From positions 1,691,501 to 1,755,500 of the forward strand of contig NZ_LT607733.1 in NCBI RefSeq assembly GCF_900091445.1: a DNA stretch of 64,000 nt, read 5' to 3'. Positions within the stretch are counted from its first letter, which is position 1, and every line of letters starts with the position of its first letter. Shown here piece by piece: positions 26,253-35,185 of this stretch. The notes beneath the pieces are model-generated. The model searched no databases. It worked only from the letters and a program-made list of their open reading frames with translations, and was not told the origin of the DNA. The position numbers were made by a program, and so were the translations under genes. The DNA is from Micromonospora echinofusca. Its GTDB lineage: Bacteria > Actinomycetota > Actinomycetes > Mycobacteriales > Micromonosporaceae.

Positions 26253-27284
26253 ATGTCTGTCGCGACCGACCCCCAGCCCCCCGCCCGCACCGAGCCGCCC
26301 GCCTCGCCCGACGGCGGGCGTCGCCGCGTGGTCGCGATGACGGTGTGGGGGATCGCCTTCGTCGCCGGCTGGCTCGGCATCGGCCTGCCGACCGACCCGG
26401 CGTACGCGTTCCTGTGGATCTGGGCGGCGACGATCGCCTGGAACAGCAGCCGGCCGTGGCGCAGCCACCTGCGCTTCGCGCGGGACTGGGTGCCGGTGGT
26501 GCTGCTGCTCGCCGTCTACAACCTGTCCCGGGGCTTCGCCGACAACGGCGCCACCCCGCACGCGTACGAGCTGATCGTCGCCGACCGGGTCATGTTCGGC
26601 TGGGCCACGGGCGGGCAGGTGCCGACGACCTGGCTCCAGGAGCACCTCTACCGGCCCGAGGTGCACTGGTGGGACGTCGCCGTCAGCTGGGTCTACTTCT
26701 CCCACTTCGTGGTGGCCCTGGCCGCCGCGGCGGTGCTCTGGCTGCGGGACCGGGGGCGGTGGGCGGCCTTCATGCGCCGCTGGGGCTTCCTCTGCGCCAC
26801 CGGCCTGATCACCTACTTCCTCTACCCGGCCGCCCCGCCCTGGTGGGCGGCGCAGAACGGGCTGCTGGAGGAGGTCGCCCGGATCTCCACGCGCGGGTGG
26901 AAGGCGTTCGGCATGCACGGCGCCGGCAACCTGCTCAACGCCGGGCAGATCGCCTCCAACCCGGTGGCCGCGATGCCCTCGCTGCACACCGCGTTCGCAC
27001 TGTTCGTGGTGCTGTTCTTCCTGCGGCAGACCCGCCGCCGCTGGTGGCCGCTGCTGCTGGCGTACCCGCTGGCGATGACGTTCACCCTGGTCTACTCGGG
27101 CGAGCACTACGTCATCGACGTGCTGGTCGGCTGGGCGTACGTCGGGATGACCTTCCTCGCGGTCGGCCTGGCCGAGCGCTGGTGGGCGGCCCGCAAGGCC
27201 CGCCGGGCCCCGGCGGAGCCCGACGCCGCGCCGACCGACCCGCCGGCCTCCGCCGAGCCGCCGCCGGTGACGGCGGCGCGCTGA
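26253..27284 (+). CDS. PAP2/AUR1-type integral membrane phosphatase or transferase
   Basis: A 343-aa polytopic membrane protein with about six hydrophobic helices. The PAP2 motifs are present as MPSLHTAFA and YSGEHYVIDVLVGW (His, His, Asp catalytic set), preceded by YFLYPAAPPWW, which is typical of the PAP2_3/AUR1 subgroup related to inositol-phosphorylceramide synthase rather than simple phosphatidate phosphatases. The C-terminal 40 residues are Pro/Ala-rich and cytoplasmic. It is monocistronic, divergent from the hotdog/MBL pair and convergent with the PH-domain genes. Lipid-phosphate transfer in the membrane is the best general description; the precise lipid is unknown. Confidence 0.88.
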   Translation: MSVATDPQPPARTEPPASPDGGRRRVVAMTVWGIAFVAGWLGIGLPTDPAYAFLWIWAATIAWNSSRPWRSHLRFARDWVPVVLLLAVYNLSRGFADNGATPHAYELIVADRVMFGWATGGQVPTTWLQEHLYRPEVHWWDVAVSWVYFSHFVVALAAAAVLWLRDRGRWAAFMRRWGFLCATGLITYFLYPAAPPWWAAQNGLLEEVARISTRGWKAFGMHGAGNLLNAGQIASNPVAAMPSLHTAFALFVVLFFLRQTRRRWWPLLLAYPLAMTFTLVYSGEHYVIDVLVGWAYVGMTFLAVGLAERWWAARKARRAPAEPDAAPTDPPASAEPPPVTAAR

Positions 27285-27299
27285 GCGGTCCGGGCGACC

Positions 27300-28838
27300 T
27301 CAGCCCGCCCGGCGGGCGGCGTGCGCGCGGGCCGTCAGCTCCGCCGCCAGGGCCCACGCCTCGGTGACGTCGCGGTCCCGGGCGGCGGCACCGGCACCGC
27401 CCGCGGTGTCGGCGTGCACCGTCGCCAGCCGCAGCCGCCGCTGCGCCGGCCCCTGCACGACCCGCACGCTCTGGATCCGGGCGTACGGCACGAGCGCCAC
27501 CTGCCGGGTGAGCAGGCCGGAGCGGACGGCGAAGACCCGGGGGTGGAGCCCGGCGCCGAGCACGCCCCGGCTCAGCGGGTTGAGCCAGCGGGCCCGCGTC
27601 GGCGGCGGGCTCAACGGCAGCGCGTCGAGCCGCACCCCGGGCAGCACCTCGGCCACGATCGCCTCGCCGGTCGCCAGGTCACCGACGGGGAGCAGCCGGT
27701 CCGGCCGGTTGCGCTCGTCGGCCTCACCGGCGGAGTAGCCCGCCACCTCCAGCCGCAGCCGCAGCCAGCCCTTGACCCGCCACAGCAGCGGCCAGGTCAC
27801 GCCGACGGTCTGCACCCGGTCCAGCGGCACGGTCTGCGCGCGCGTCTCCAGCAGGCCGTTGCGGATCCGCAGCGTGCCCTCGTCCCGGGCGAGCCGGAAG
27901 TTCCAGTCGTCGAGCACCCGCCGTACGGGTTGCAGCAGCACGCCCGCCATGGCGGTGAGGGTGCTCGCCACCGCGATGAACGACCAGGTGTCCTCGGAGA
28001 GGAACTGCGCCACCACGAACGCCACGCCGAACGGGATCATGAACGCCTGCGGGGTCAGCAGCTGGCTGACCAGCAGGTCGTTGTTCGCCACGGCGTGCAG
28101 GGGCCGGCCGGGTGGCGCTGCCGGCGTCGCGGACGGAGCGGCGGCCACCCCGGCCGGCGACGGCGGGTGCGTCTCGGCCGCGACCCGCCCGGCGAGGGTG
28201 AGCAGCCGCTGGCGCAGCGCGTTCGCCTCCGCGACGCCCAGGTAGGCCAGCGGCGCCTCGGTCTTGCCCCCGCCCACCACCTCCAGTCGCAGCTCGGCCA
28301 GGCCGGTGAGCTGGGCGAGCAGCGGCCGGACCACCTCGACGGCCTGGAGCCGTTCCAGCGGGATCGCCCGGGTGCGCCGCCAGAGGAGCCCCTCGTACAC
28401 CCGCAGCTCGCGGCCCACCACGTGGTAGCCGGTGTGGTACCAGCTCACCACGGCCAGCACGGTGGCGCCCAGGGCGAGCACCACCGCCATCAGGGCGAAC
28501 CAGCCGAAGCCGACCCGGGACAGCGTCGACCAGGACAGCCCGGCGATGACCACCACCAGGGACTTGGCACCGTGCAGGGCGGGGCTGAGCGGATGCAGCC
28601 GCTGCCGTGGCTCGGCGTGCTCCGGCGGTCCTGCGTGCTCCGGCGGTCCCGCATGCCCCGGTGGTCCCGCGTGCTCCGGCGGCCCGGGGAGCGCGACGGG
28701 CTCCGCCCCGGGGTGGGCGGCCGACTCCGGCGGGAAACGGGCGTCCTGCGGGACGGGGCCGAGGGTCTCCGGTCGGGCGCCCGGTTCCGCCGGCATCGGC
28801 CCGGGGCGGTCCGTGCCCCGGGCGGCCGGGTCGCTCAC
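27300..28838 (-). CDS. Membrane protein with bacterial PH domains (bPH_2, YdbT-like), large subunit
   Basis: A 512-aa protein. After an N-terminal Pro/His/Gly-rich cytoplasmic segment built of PPEHAG repeats (residues about 30-65), two pairs of membrane helices alternate with bPH_2 domains: VSWYHTGYHVVGRELRVYEGLLWRRTRAIPLERLQAVEVVRPLL, DEGTLRIRNGLLETRAQTVPLDRVQTVGVTWPLLWR, and a third unit LHPRVFAVRSGLLTRQVALVPYARIQSVRVVQGPAQR. The repeated R-x-(G/S)LLxRxxxxVPxxRIQxV pattern marks the family. GTG 28838 overlaps the upstream stop as GTGA. The two genes are the usual YdbS/YdbT-like pair; in Bacillus these give resistance to foreign membrane-acting compounds. Confidence 0.88.
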   Translation of the reverse strand: MSDPAARGTDRPGPMPAEPGARPETLGPVPQDARFPPESAAHPGAEPVALPGPPEHAGPPGHAGPPEHAGPPEHAEPRQRLHPLSPALHGAKSLVVVIAGLSWSTLSRVGFGWFALMAVVLALGATVLAVVSWYHTGYHVVGRELRVYEGLLWRRTRAIPLERLQAVEVVRPLLAQLTGLAELRLEVVGGGKTEAPLAYLGVAEANALRQRLLTLAGRVAAETHPPSPAGVAAAPSATPAAPPGRPLHAVANNDLLVSQLLTPQAFMIPFGVAFVVAQFLSEDTWSFIAVASTLTAMAGVLLQPVRRVLDDWNFRLARDEGTLRIRNGLLETRAQTVPLDRVQTVGVTWPLLWRVKGWLRLRLEVAGYSAGEADERNRPDRLLPVGDLATGEAIVAEVLPGVRLDALPLSPPPTRARWLNPLSRGVLGAGLHPRVFAVRSGLLTRQVALVPYARIQSVRVVQGPAQRRLRLATVHADTAGGAGAAARDRDVTEAWALAAELTARAHAARRAG

Positions 28839-29374
28839 AGTCCCTCCGCCCGGTCCTCGCCCAGGGCGGTGAGCCGGTCGCGCAGCCGGGACGCCTCCGC
28901 CGGGCGCAGCCCCGGCACCCGGGCGTCGGTCGCCGCCGCGGCCGTGTGCAACTGCACGGTGGCGAGCCCGAACGCGCGCTCCAGGGGGCCCGCGCTGACG
29001 TCCACGAACTGCATCCGGGAGTACGGCACGATGGACAGCCGCCGCACCAGCAGCCCGTGCCGGACCAGCAGGTCGTCCTCCCGCTCCGCGTAGCCCCAGG
29101 CCCGTACGGCGCGCACGATCGCCACGCTGCGCAGGACGCCGAACAGCAGGACCAGGCCGACCGCCGCGCCGAGGAACCAGCTGCCGCTGACCGCCCAGGC
29201 GACGCTCAGCCCGAGGACCAGGACGATCAGCGCCACCGCCAGGCGGATCAGCTCCACCCAGATCTGGTCGGACGAGATCGACTGCCAGCGGACGGTGTCC
29301 GGCCACGGCTCCAGGGGGCCCGCCGGCGGGAGGGACGGCGCCGGTGGCGAGCCGGCGGACCCGTCACCGCTCAC
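28835..29374 (-). CDS. Membrane protein with one bacterial PH domain (YdbS-like), small subunit
   Basis: A 179-aa protein with two membrane helices (ELIRLAVALIVLVLGLSVAW and WFLGAAVGLVLLFGVL) and one bPH_2 domain: YAEREDDLLVRHGLLVRRLSIVPYSRMQFVDVSAGPLERAFGLATVQLHTAAAA. It is coupled by a GTGA overlap to the larger PH-domain protein. GTG 29374 is chosen since it starts 22 bases after the upstream small gene; the longer frame would overlap that gene. The pair probably forms one membrane complex. Confidence 0.85.
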   Translation of the reverse strand: MSGDGSAGSPPAPSLPPAGPLEPWPDTVRWQSISSDQIWVELIRLAVALIVLVLGLSVAWAVSGSWFLGAAVGLVLLFGVLRSVAIVRAVRAWGYAEREDDLLVRHGLLVRRLSIVPYSRMQFVDVSAGPLERAFGLATVQLHTAAAATDARVPGLRPAEASRLRDRLTALGEDRAEGL

Positions 29375-29396
29375 CGGGGAAGTCCGTTGTGCGCGC

Positions 29397-29627
29397 TCAC
29401 CCTTCGAGCGTAGGCGATCCGGGGGCCGGTACGACCTCCCGGAGGAAGCCACGGGCGTCGAGGAAGTCGCCGAGGGTGGCGCGGTGCGCGGTGCACGCCA
29501 GCCAGGTCTTGCGCCGGTCGGCGTCGTGCAGCCGCGGATTGTTCCACCTCAGCGCCCATTCGGCCGGGGCGCGACAGCCGCGGGACGAGCAGGTCAGGGG
29601 CTCGTCGGCGGAGAGGGGGGTGCTCAT
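29397..29627 (-). CDS. Small conserved cysteine-containing protein
   Basis: A 76-aa protein, MSTPLSADEPLTCSSRGCRAPAEWALRWNNPRLH and then TWLACTAHRATLGDFLDARGFLREV. C13/C18 and C44/H47 are spaced like a small zinc-binding site. Near-identical short proteins, some labelled misleadingly as acetone carboxylase, are widespread next to PH-domain genes in actinobacteria. It is first in the operon with the two PH-domain genes. Its role is unknown; structural zinc binding is inference. The 276 bases upstream, up to the MoxR gene, hold no other feature. Confidence 0.75.
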   Translation of the reverse strand: MSTPLSADEPLTCSSRGCRAPAEWALRWNNPRLHDADRRKTWLACTAHRATLGDFLDARGFLREVVPAPGSPTLEG

Positions 29628-29904
29628 CCCGGCCAGTCTAGAGGCGGCGGCACCGGAGAGTTTGAGCGCCGGGCGGCCACGGGGGGAGCCGCCCGGCGAC
29701 GGGGTGAATGGTACACGCGCCGGACCGGTCCGTGTCCACCCGTGATCGGCGATTCCGTGCCGCGCGACGGCGTGGCGGGCCGGCTACGTGCCACCTGGGA
29801 CGGTACGGCGAAAATCGCCTTCTCCCCACCTCGGCACTCAGCCGGGCATGCGAGTCTTGATACGCACCACGCCGCGCGACAACCGATCATGCTGTGGAGG
29901 ACCG

Positions 29905-31011
29905 GTGGCCCAGCCGACCACGCCCGACGCCCCGATGCCGAACGGGACGGGCCCGGAGACACCCGAGCCGGTGACCACGCCGGCCGAGGACGCGACCCTG
30001 CTCGAGCGGGCGCTGTTCGAGATCAAACGGGTGATCGTCGGGCAGGACCGGATGGTGGAGCGGATGTTCGTCGCGCTGCTCGCCCGGGGCCACTGCCTGC
30101 TGGAGGGCGTGCCGGGGGTGGCGAAGACCCTCGCGGTGGAGACCCTCGCGAAGGTGGTCGGCGGCTCCTTCGCCCGCGTGCAGTTCACCCCCGACCTGGT
30201 GCCCGCCGACATCATGGGCACCCGCATCTACCGGCAGTCGAGCGAGAAGTTCGACGTCGAACTGGGCCCGGTGTTCGTCAACTTCCTGCTCGCCGACGAG
30301 ATCAACCGGGCGCCGGCCAAGGTGCAGTCGGCGCTGCTGGAGGTGATGAGCGAGCGGCAGGTCTCCATCGGCGGCGAGAGCCACCGGGTGCCCGACCCGT
30401 TCCTGGTGATGGCGACGCAGAACCCGATCGAGCAGGAGGGCGTCTACCCGCTGCCCGAGGCCCAGCGGGACCGCTTCCTCATGAAGATCGTCGTCGGCTA
30501 CCCGACCGACGCCGAGGAGCGGGAGATCGTCTACCGGATGGGGGTCGCCCCGCCGCAGCCGGCGCCGGTCTTCACCACCCCCGACCTGATCGCCCTGCAA
30601 CGCAAGGCGGACCAGGTCTTCGTGCACAACGCCCTGGTCGACTACGCGGTCCGGCTGGTGCTGGCCACCCGCGCCCCGGCGGAGCACGGGATGCCCGACG
30701 TCGCCCAGCTCATCCAGTACGGCGCCAGCCCGCGCGCCTCGCTGGGCCTGGTCCGCGCCACCCGCGCGCTGGCGCTGCTGCGCGGGCGCGACTACGCCCT
30801 GCCGCAGGACGTGCAGGACATCGCGCCGGACATCCTGCGCCACCGGCTCGTGCTCAGCTACGACGCGCTCGCCGACGACGTGCCCGCCGACCACGTGGTG
30901 CACCGGGTGATGTCCACCATCCCGCTGCCCTCGGTCGCGCCCCGGCAGCAGGCGACCCCCACGCCGACCGCCGCGCCGCCGGGCGCCGGTTGGCCCGGGC
31001 AGCGCCCGTGA
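29905..31011 (+). CDS. MoxR-family AAA+ ATPase
   Basis: A 368-aa chaperone-like ATPase. Walker A is GVPGVAKT, Walker B LLADEINRAP, sensor 1 VMATQNPIEQEGVYPLPEAQRDRF, and the C-terminal lid contains YGASPRASLGLVRATRALALLRGRDYALPQDV. GTG 29905 was chosen for its GGAGG; an upstream in-frame ATG would add an untypical leader. It starts a tight operon with a DUF58 and a VWA protein, the standard MoxR system in which the ATPase acts with VWA partners to mature or activate other proteins or metal centres. The client protein is not evident here. Confidence 0.92.
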   Translation: MAQPTTPDAPMPNGTGPETPEPVTTPAEDATLLERALFEIKRVIVGQDRMVERMFVALLARGHCLLEGVPGVAKTLAVETLAKVVGGSFARVQFTPDLVPADIMGTRIYRQSSEKFDVELGPVFVNFLLADEINRAPAKVQSALLEVMSERQVSIGGESHRVPDPFLVMATQNPIEQEGVYPLPEAQRDRFLMKIVVGYPTDAEEREIVYRMGVAPPQPAPVFTTPDLIALQRKADQVFVHNALVDYAVRLVLATRAPAEHGMPDVAQLIQYGASPRASLGLVRATRALALLRGRDYALPQDVQDIAPDILRHRLVLSYDALADDVPADHVVHRVMSTIPLPSVAPRQQATPTPTAAPPGAGWPGQRP

Positions 31012-31994
31012 CCTCACCCGCCCGTCGGCCTGCCGACGTCCCCTCCGACCGCACCGAAGCCGTCCTGTCGCGGCTGCAACTGATGGTCACCCGCAAGCTC
31101 GACGGCCTGCTCCAGGGCGACTACGCCGGTCTGCTGCCCGGCCCGGGCAGCGAGGCGGGGGAGTCCCGCGAGTACCGCCCCGGCGACGACGTACGCCGGA
31201 TGGACTGGCCGGTCACCGCCCGCACGACGATGCCGCACGTCCGGCGTACGGTGGCCGACCGGGAGCTGGAGACGTGGCTGGCGGTGGACCTCTCGGCGAG
31301 CCTGGACTTCGGCACCGGGCGATGGCTCAAGCGTGACGTCGTGGTGGCCGCCGCGGCGGCGCTGGCGCACCTGACCGTGCGCGGCGGCAACCGGATCGGC
31401 GCGGTGATCGGCAGCGGCGGCGGTGCGAGCGCCCCGGCCCGCCGGTGGCGCGCCGCGCCCCCGGTCGCCGGCCCGGACGTCTTCACCCGGCTGCCGGCGC
31501 GCTCCGGCCGCAAGGAGGCCCACGCGCTGCTGCGGGCGATCGCCGGCACCGAGATCCGGCCCGGGCGCAGCGACCTGGGTGCCCTGGTCGACATGCTCAA
31601 CCGGCCGCCCCGGCGCCGGGGCGTGGCGGTGGTGATCTCCGACTTCCTCGCCCCGCCGCAGGGGTGGGCCCGGCCGCTGCGTAAGCTGCGCGTCCGGCAC
31701 GACGTGGTGGCGATCGAGGTGGTCGATCCCCGGGAGCTGGAGCTGCCCGACGTCGGGGTGCTGCCGGTGGTCGACCCGGAGACCGGTGAGCTGCACGAGG
31801 TGCAGACCGCCGACCCGCGGCTGCGCCAGCGCTACGCCGAGGCGGCGGCCGCCCAGCGGGCGGAGATCTCCGCGGCGCTTCGCGGCGCGGGTGCGGCCCA
31901 CCTGCGACTGCGTACGGACCGAGACTGGCTGCTCGACATGGTGCGTTTCGTGGCCGCGCAGCGGCACGCGCGCACCAGGGGGACGACACGATGA
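31008..31994 (+). CDS. DUF58 domain protein
   Basis: A 328-aa protein whose GTG start overlaps the MoxR stop as GTGA. Its DUF58 core is G-x-Y-x-G-x-x-x-x-x-G-x-G-x-E-F/S (LLQGDYAGLLPGPGSEAGESREYRPGDDVRRMDWPVTART), and the rest is a VWA-like Rossmann fold without a full MIDAS, beginning LETWLAVDLSASLDFG and ending VAVVISDFLAP. DUF58 proteins sit between MoxR and VWA partners. It probably binds the ATPase at the membrane; the exact role is unknown. Confidence 0.9.
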   Translation: MTSPARRPADVPSDRTEAVLSRLQLMVTRKLDGLLQGDYAGLLPGPGSEAGESREYRPGDDVRRMDWPVTARTTMPHVRRTVADRELETWLAVDLSASLDFGTGRWLKRDVVVAAAAALAHLTVRGGNRIGAVIGSGGGASAPARRWRAAPPVAGPDVFTRLPARSGRKEAHALLRAIAGTEIRPGRSDLGALVDMLNRPPRRRGVAVVISDFLAPPQGWARPLRKLRVRHDVVAIEVVDPRELELPDVGVLPVVDPETGELHEVQTADPRLRQRYAEAAAAQRAEISAALRGAGAAHLRLRTDRDWLLDMVRFVAAQRHARTRGTTR

Positions 31995-32941
31995 TCCGCT
32001 TTCTGCAACCGTGGTGGCTGCTGGCCGTGCTGCCGGTGCTCGCCCTCGCCGCCCTCTACGTCTGGCGGCAGCTGCACCGCCGGTCGTACGCGCTGCGGTT
32101 CACCAACGTGGACCTGCTGCGCACCCTGGCGCCGAAGGGGCTGGGCTGGCGGCGGCACGTGCCGGCCACGGCGTTCCTGCTCTGCCTGCTGGTGCTGGCG
32201 ACCGCGCTGGCCCGGCCGTCGGTCGACACCCGGGAGCCGCTGGAGCGGGCCACCGTGATGCTCGCCATCGACGTGTCGCTGTCCATGCAGGCCGACGACG
32301 TGTCGCCGAACCGGCTGGAGGCGGCGCAGGAGGCGGCCAAGCAGTTCGTCGGCGAGCTGCCGGAGAGCTACAACCTGGGGCTGGTCTCGTTCGCCAAGTC
32401 GGCGAACGTGCTGGTGCCGCCGGGCAAGGACCGGGACGCGGTGACCACCGCGATCGACGGGCTGGTGCTGGCGGAGGCGACGGCGACCGGGGAGGCGGTC
32501 TTCACCTGCCTGGAGGCGATCCGGTCGGTGCCGGCGGACGGCGCGGCGGGGATCCCGCCGGCCCGCATCGTGCTGCTCTCCGACGGGTACCGCACCTCGG
32601 GCCGGGCCGTGGAGGAGGCGGCCGCCGCCGCGCAGGCGGCGAACGTGCCGGTCTCGACGATCGCCTTCGGCACCGACTCCGGCCAGGTGGACATCGGCGG
32701 CCAGCTGCAACGGGTGCCGGTGGACCGGCTGGCCCTGGCCGACCTCGCCGAGGCCACCGAGGGCTACTTCTACGAGGCGGCCTCGGTGACCGAGCTGAAG
32801 CAGGTCTACCAGGACATGGGCAGCTCGATCGGGTTCCGCACGGAACCGCGCGAGGTCACCCAGTGGTACGCGGGGGTGGCCCTGCTGCTGGCGCTCTGCG
32901 CCGGCGCACTCAGTCTGCTGTGGTCCTCACGGATGCTCTGA
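31991..32941 (+). CDS. Membrane VWA-domain protein (MoxR operon)
   Basis: A 316-aa protein starting at an ATGA overlap with the DUF58 gene. The N-terminal helix LQPWWLLAVLPVLALAALYVW and a second helix VPATAFLLCLLVLATALA flank a short loop; the VWA domain follows with a MIDAS DxSxS motif (AIDVSLSMQADD), T in ATATGEAVFTCLE and D in IVLLSDGYRTSGR; a third helix at the C-terminus (WYAGVALLLALCAGALSLLW) anchors it. The domain should bind Mg2+ and face the cytoplasm or outside depending on helix orientation. It completes the MoxR-DUF58-VWA unit. Confidence 0.92.
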   Translation: MIRFLQPWWLLAVLPVLALAALYVWRQLHRRSYALRFTNVDLLRTLAPKGLGWRRHVPATAFLLCLLVLATALARPSVDTREPLERATVMLAIDVSLSMQADDVSPNRLEAAQEAAKQFVGELPESYNLGLVSFAKSANVLVPPGKDRDAVTTAIDGLVLAEATATGEAVFTCLEAIRSVPADGAAGIPPARIVLLSDGYRTSGRAVEEAAAAAQAANVPVSTIAFGTDSGQVDIGGQLQRVPVDRLALADLAEATEGYFYEAASVTELKQVYQDMGSSIGFRTEPREVTQWYAGVALLLALCAGALSLLWSSRML

Positions 32942-32962
32942 CGTGCCCGACGGCCGGCGGCG

Positions 32963-33052
32963 TCAGTGTGCGGCGCCGCCGGCGAGGACGAAGACGACGG
33001 CCACCCAGACGGCGGCGAGGGTGAAGCCCAGCGGGGCGACGTAGCGGCTCAT
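32963..33052 (-). CDS. 29-residue hydrophobic small protein
   Basis: ATG 33052 follows CCGGAGCC and opens a 29-codon frame, MSRYVAPLGFTLAAVWVAVVFVLAGGAAH, a single predicted membrane helix. The short length and compact Ala/Val composition match small actinobacterial membrane peptides. It lies downstream of the MoxR operon on the opposite strand. No function is known to me; it could be missed by standard gene callers. Confidence 0.6.
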   Translation of the reverse strand: MSRYVAPLGFTLAAVWVAVVFVLAGGAAH

Positions 33053-33259
33053 GGACGGCTCCGGGTGGCGGCTGGACGGTCCGCGCGTGCGGGGGCGGAC
33101 CGCAGGGGGTGGATCAGGACGCGCACACGAAGTCGTGACCGGGCGGCTCCCGGCGGGCCACCCGGGCGGCGGGCGGCGGCACGGTCGTCCGGCGCGGGGC
33201 CGGTGAACCGGGCGGAGGCGGGGAGCGGAGCTGGGTCAGCTCACCTGCTGAGTCGTGGC

Positions 33260-33313
33260 TCAGCGGGGCTGACGTTCGGCCCGGCCACGACTGGGAGGAT
33301 CGCTATCTCGCAC
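33260..33313 (-). CDS. 17-codon ORF with a hairpin-sequestered Shine-Dalgarno
   Basis: GTG 33313 is preceded on the minus strand by AGGAGGTGATC, the full complement of the 16S rRNA 3' end, 8 bases away. It encodes VRDSDPPSRGRAERQPR and a TGA. The Shine-Dalgarno region pairs with AGCGATCCTCC inside the ORF, leaving the start codon in the loop. It lies upstream of the 29-residue small protein and may be its leader peptide. Translation is not proven. Confidence 0.4.
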   Translation of the reverse strand: MRDSDPPSRGRAERQPR

Positions 33314-33492
33314 AGCGATCACCTCCTGCGGTCGGCGGGGCCCGGAACGCGGGCCGCGCGGCCCGCAAACGCGGATCATCGTACACCCGCCGGCCTCCGC
33401 CGCCGCACTCGGCCGAGCGGCCGGACGGACCTCCTCCGCGGGGTCGGCCGCGCGGGGCGACGGGCGCGACCTGACCGGTCCGGACGTGCCCG

Positions 33493-33526
33493 GCGTTAGC
33501 GCTTACCTGCCGGTAACGCCTAGGCT
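33493..33526 (+). promoter_or_regulatory. Candidate promoter and operator of fabG-fabI
   Basis: An inverted repeat TTACC-TGCC-GGTAA (33503-33516) lies inside larger GCGTTA/TAACGC arms, just before TAGGCT at 33521-33526, a plausible -10 box. The fabG start is 39 bases on. An operator between -35 and -10 suggests repression of the fatty-acid synthesis operon. The remaining DNA from 33314 to 33492 has no other feature I can support. Confidence 0.45.
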
Positions 33527-33549
33527 CCGACCGACCGGGAGATCACTGA

Positions 33550-34269
<720 letters not shown>

Positions 34270-34302
34270 CAAGCGGCACTGAGAACTACGGAGGATCCCT
34301 GC

Positions 34303-35070
34303 ATGTCCGGACTGCTCGCCGGTAAGCGGCTGCTGGTCACCGGCGTCATCACCGACGCCTCGATCGCCTTCTCGGTGGCGAAGCTCGCCCAGGAGAACGG
34401 GGCGCAGGTCGTGCTCACCGGCTACGGCCGGCTCTCCCTGGTGGAGCGGATCGCCAGGCGGCTGCCCGAGCCCGCACCGGTGATCGAGCTGGACGTGACC
34501 GACGCCGACCACCTCGCCGGGCTCGGCGACCGCGTGCGCGAGCACGTCGACGGCCTCGACGGGGTGGTGCACTCGATCGGCTTCGCCCCGCAGAGCTGCC
34601 TCGGCGGCGGCTTCCTCGACGCCCCCTGGGAGGACGTGGCGACCGCGCTGCACGTCTCCACGTACTCCTACAAGTCGCTGGCCATGGCGGCGCTGCCGCT
34701 GATGTCCGCCGGCGGCGCGGTGGTCGGCCTGACCTTCGACGCCACGAAGGCGTGGCCCGTCTACGACTGGATGGGCGTGGCCAAGGCCGGGCTGGAGTCC
34801 GCCTCCCGCTACCTGGCGCTGCACCTGGGCAAGCAGGGCATCCGCAGCAACCTGGTCGCCGCCGGGCCGCTGCGCACCATCGCCGCGAAGTCGATCCCCG
34901 GCTTCGACCAGTTCGAGGACGCCTGGACCGAGCGCGCGCCGCTGGGTTGGAGCCTGACCGACCAGGAGCCGGCCGCGCGGGCGTGCCTGGCGCTGCTGTC
35001 CGACTGGTTCCCGGCCACCACCGGCGAGATCGTGCACGTCGACGGCGGCTACCACGCCATCGGCGCCTGA
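34303..35070 (+). CDS. fabI: Enoyl-ACP reductase, InhA type
   Basis: A 255-aa NADH-dependent enoyl-ACP reductase finishing each elongation round of fatty-acid synthesis. It starts MSGLLAGKRLLVTGVITDASIAFSVAKLAQENGAQVVLTGY, close to InhA; catalytic Y154 and K161 (YDWMGVAKAG) keep the Y-x6-K spacing of this family. The ribosome binding site is GGAGG. It forms an operon with fabG and ends at a strong terminator. As in mycobacteria it is the expected target of InhA-type inhibitors, but resistance cannot be read from the sequence. Confidence 0.95.
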   Translation: MSGLLAGKRLLVTGVITDASIAFSVAKLAQENGAQVVLTGYGRLSLVERIARRLPEPAPVIELDVTDADHLAGLGDRVREHVDGLDGVVHSIGFAPQSCLGGGFLDAPWEDVATALHVSTYSYKSLAMAALPLMSAGGAVVGLTFDATKAWPVYDWMGVAKAGLESASRYLALHLGKQGIRSNLVAAGPLRTIAAKSIPGFDQFEDAWTERAPLGWSLTDQEPAARACLALLSDWFPATTGEIVHVDGGYHAIGA

Positions 35071-35077
35071 CGCCGCG

Positions 35078-35127
35078 GGGAAGGGTCCCCCGCCGACGCC
35101 CCCAGGGCGCGGCAGGGGACCCTTCCC
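35078..35127 (+). terminator. Terminator of the fabG-fabI operon
   Basis: A perfect 13-bp stem, GGGAAGGGTCCCC (35078-35090) against GGGGACCCTTCCC (35115-35127), lies 8 bases after the fabI stop. Confidence 0.85.
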
Positions 35128-35185
35128 GTGCCCGGGACCAGGGGGCCCCGCCCGGCGGGGACGGCGACCGGGAAGAATGGGGCCC

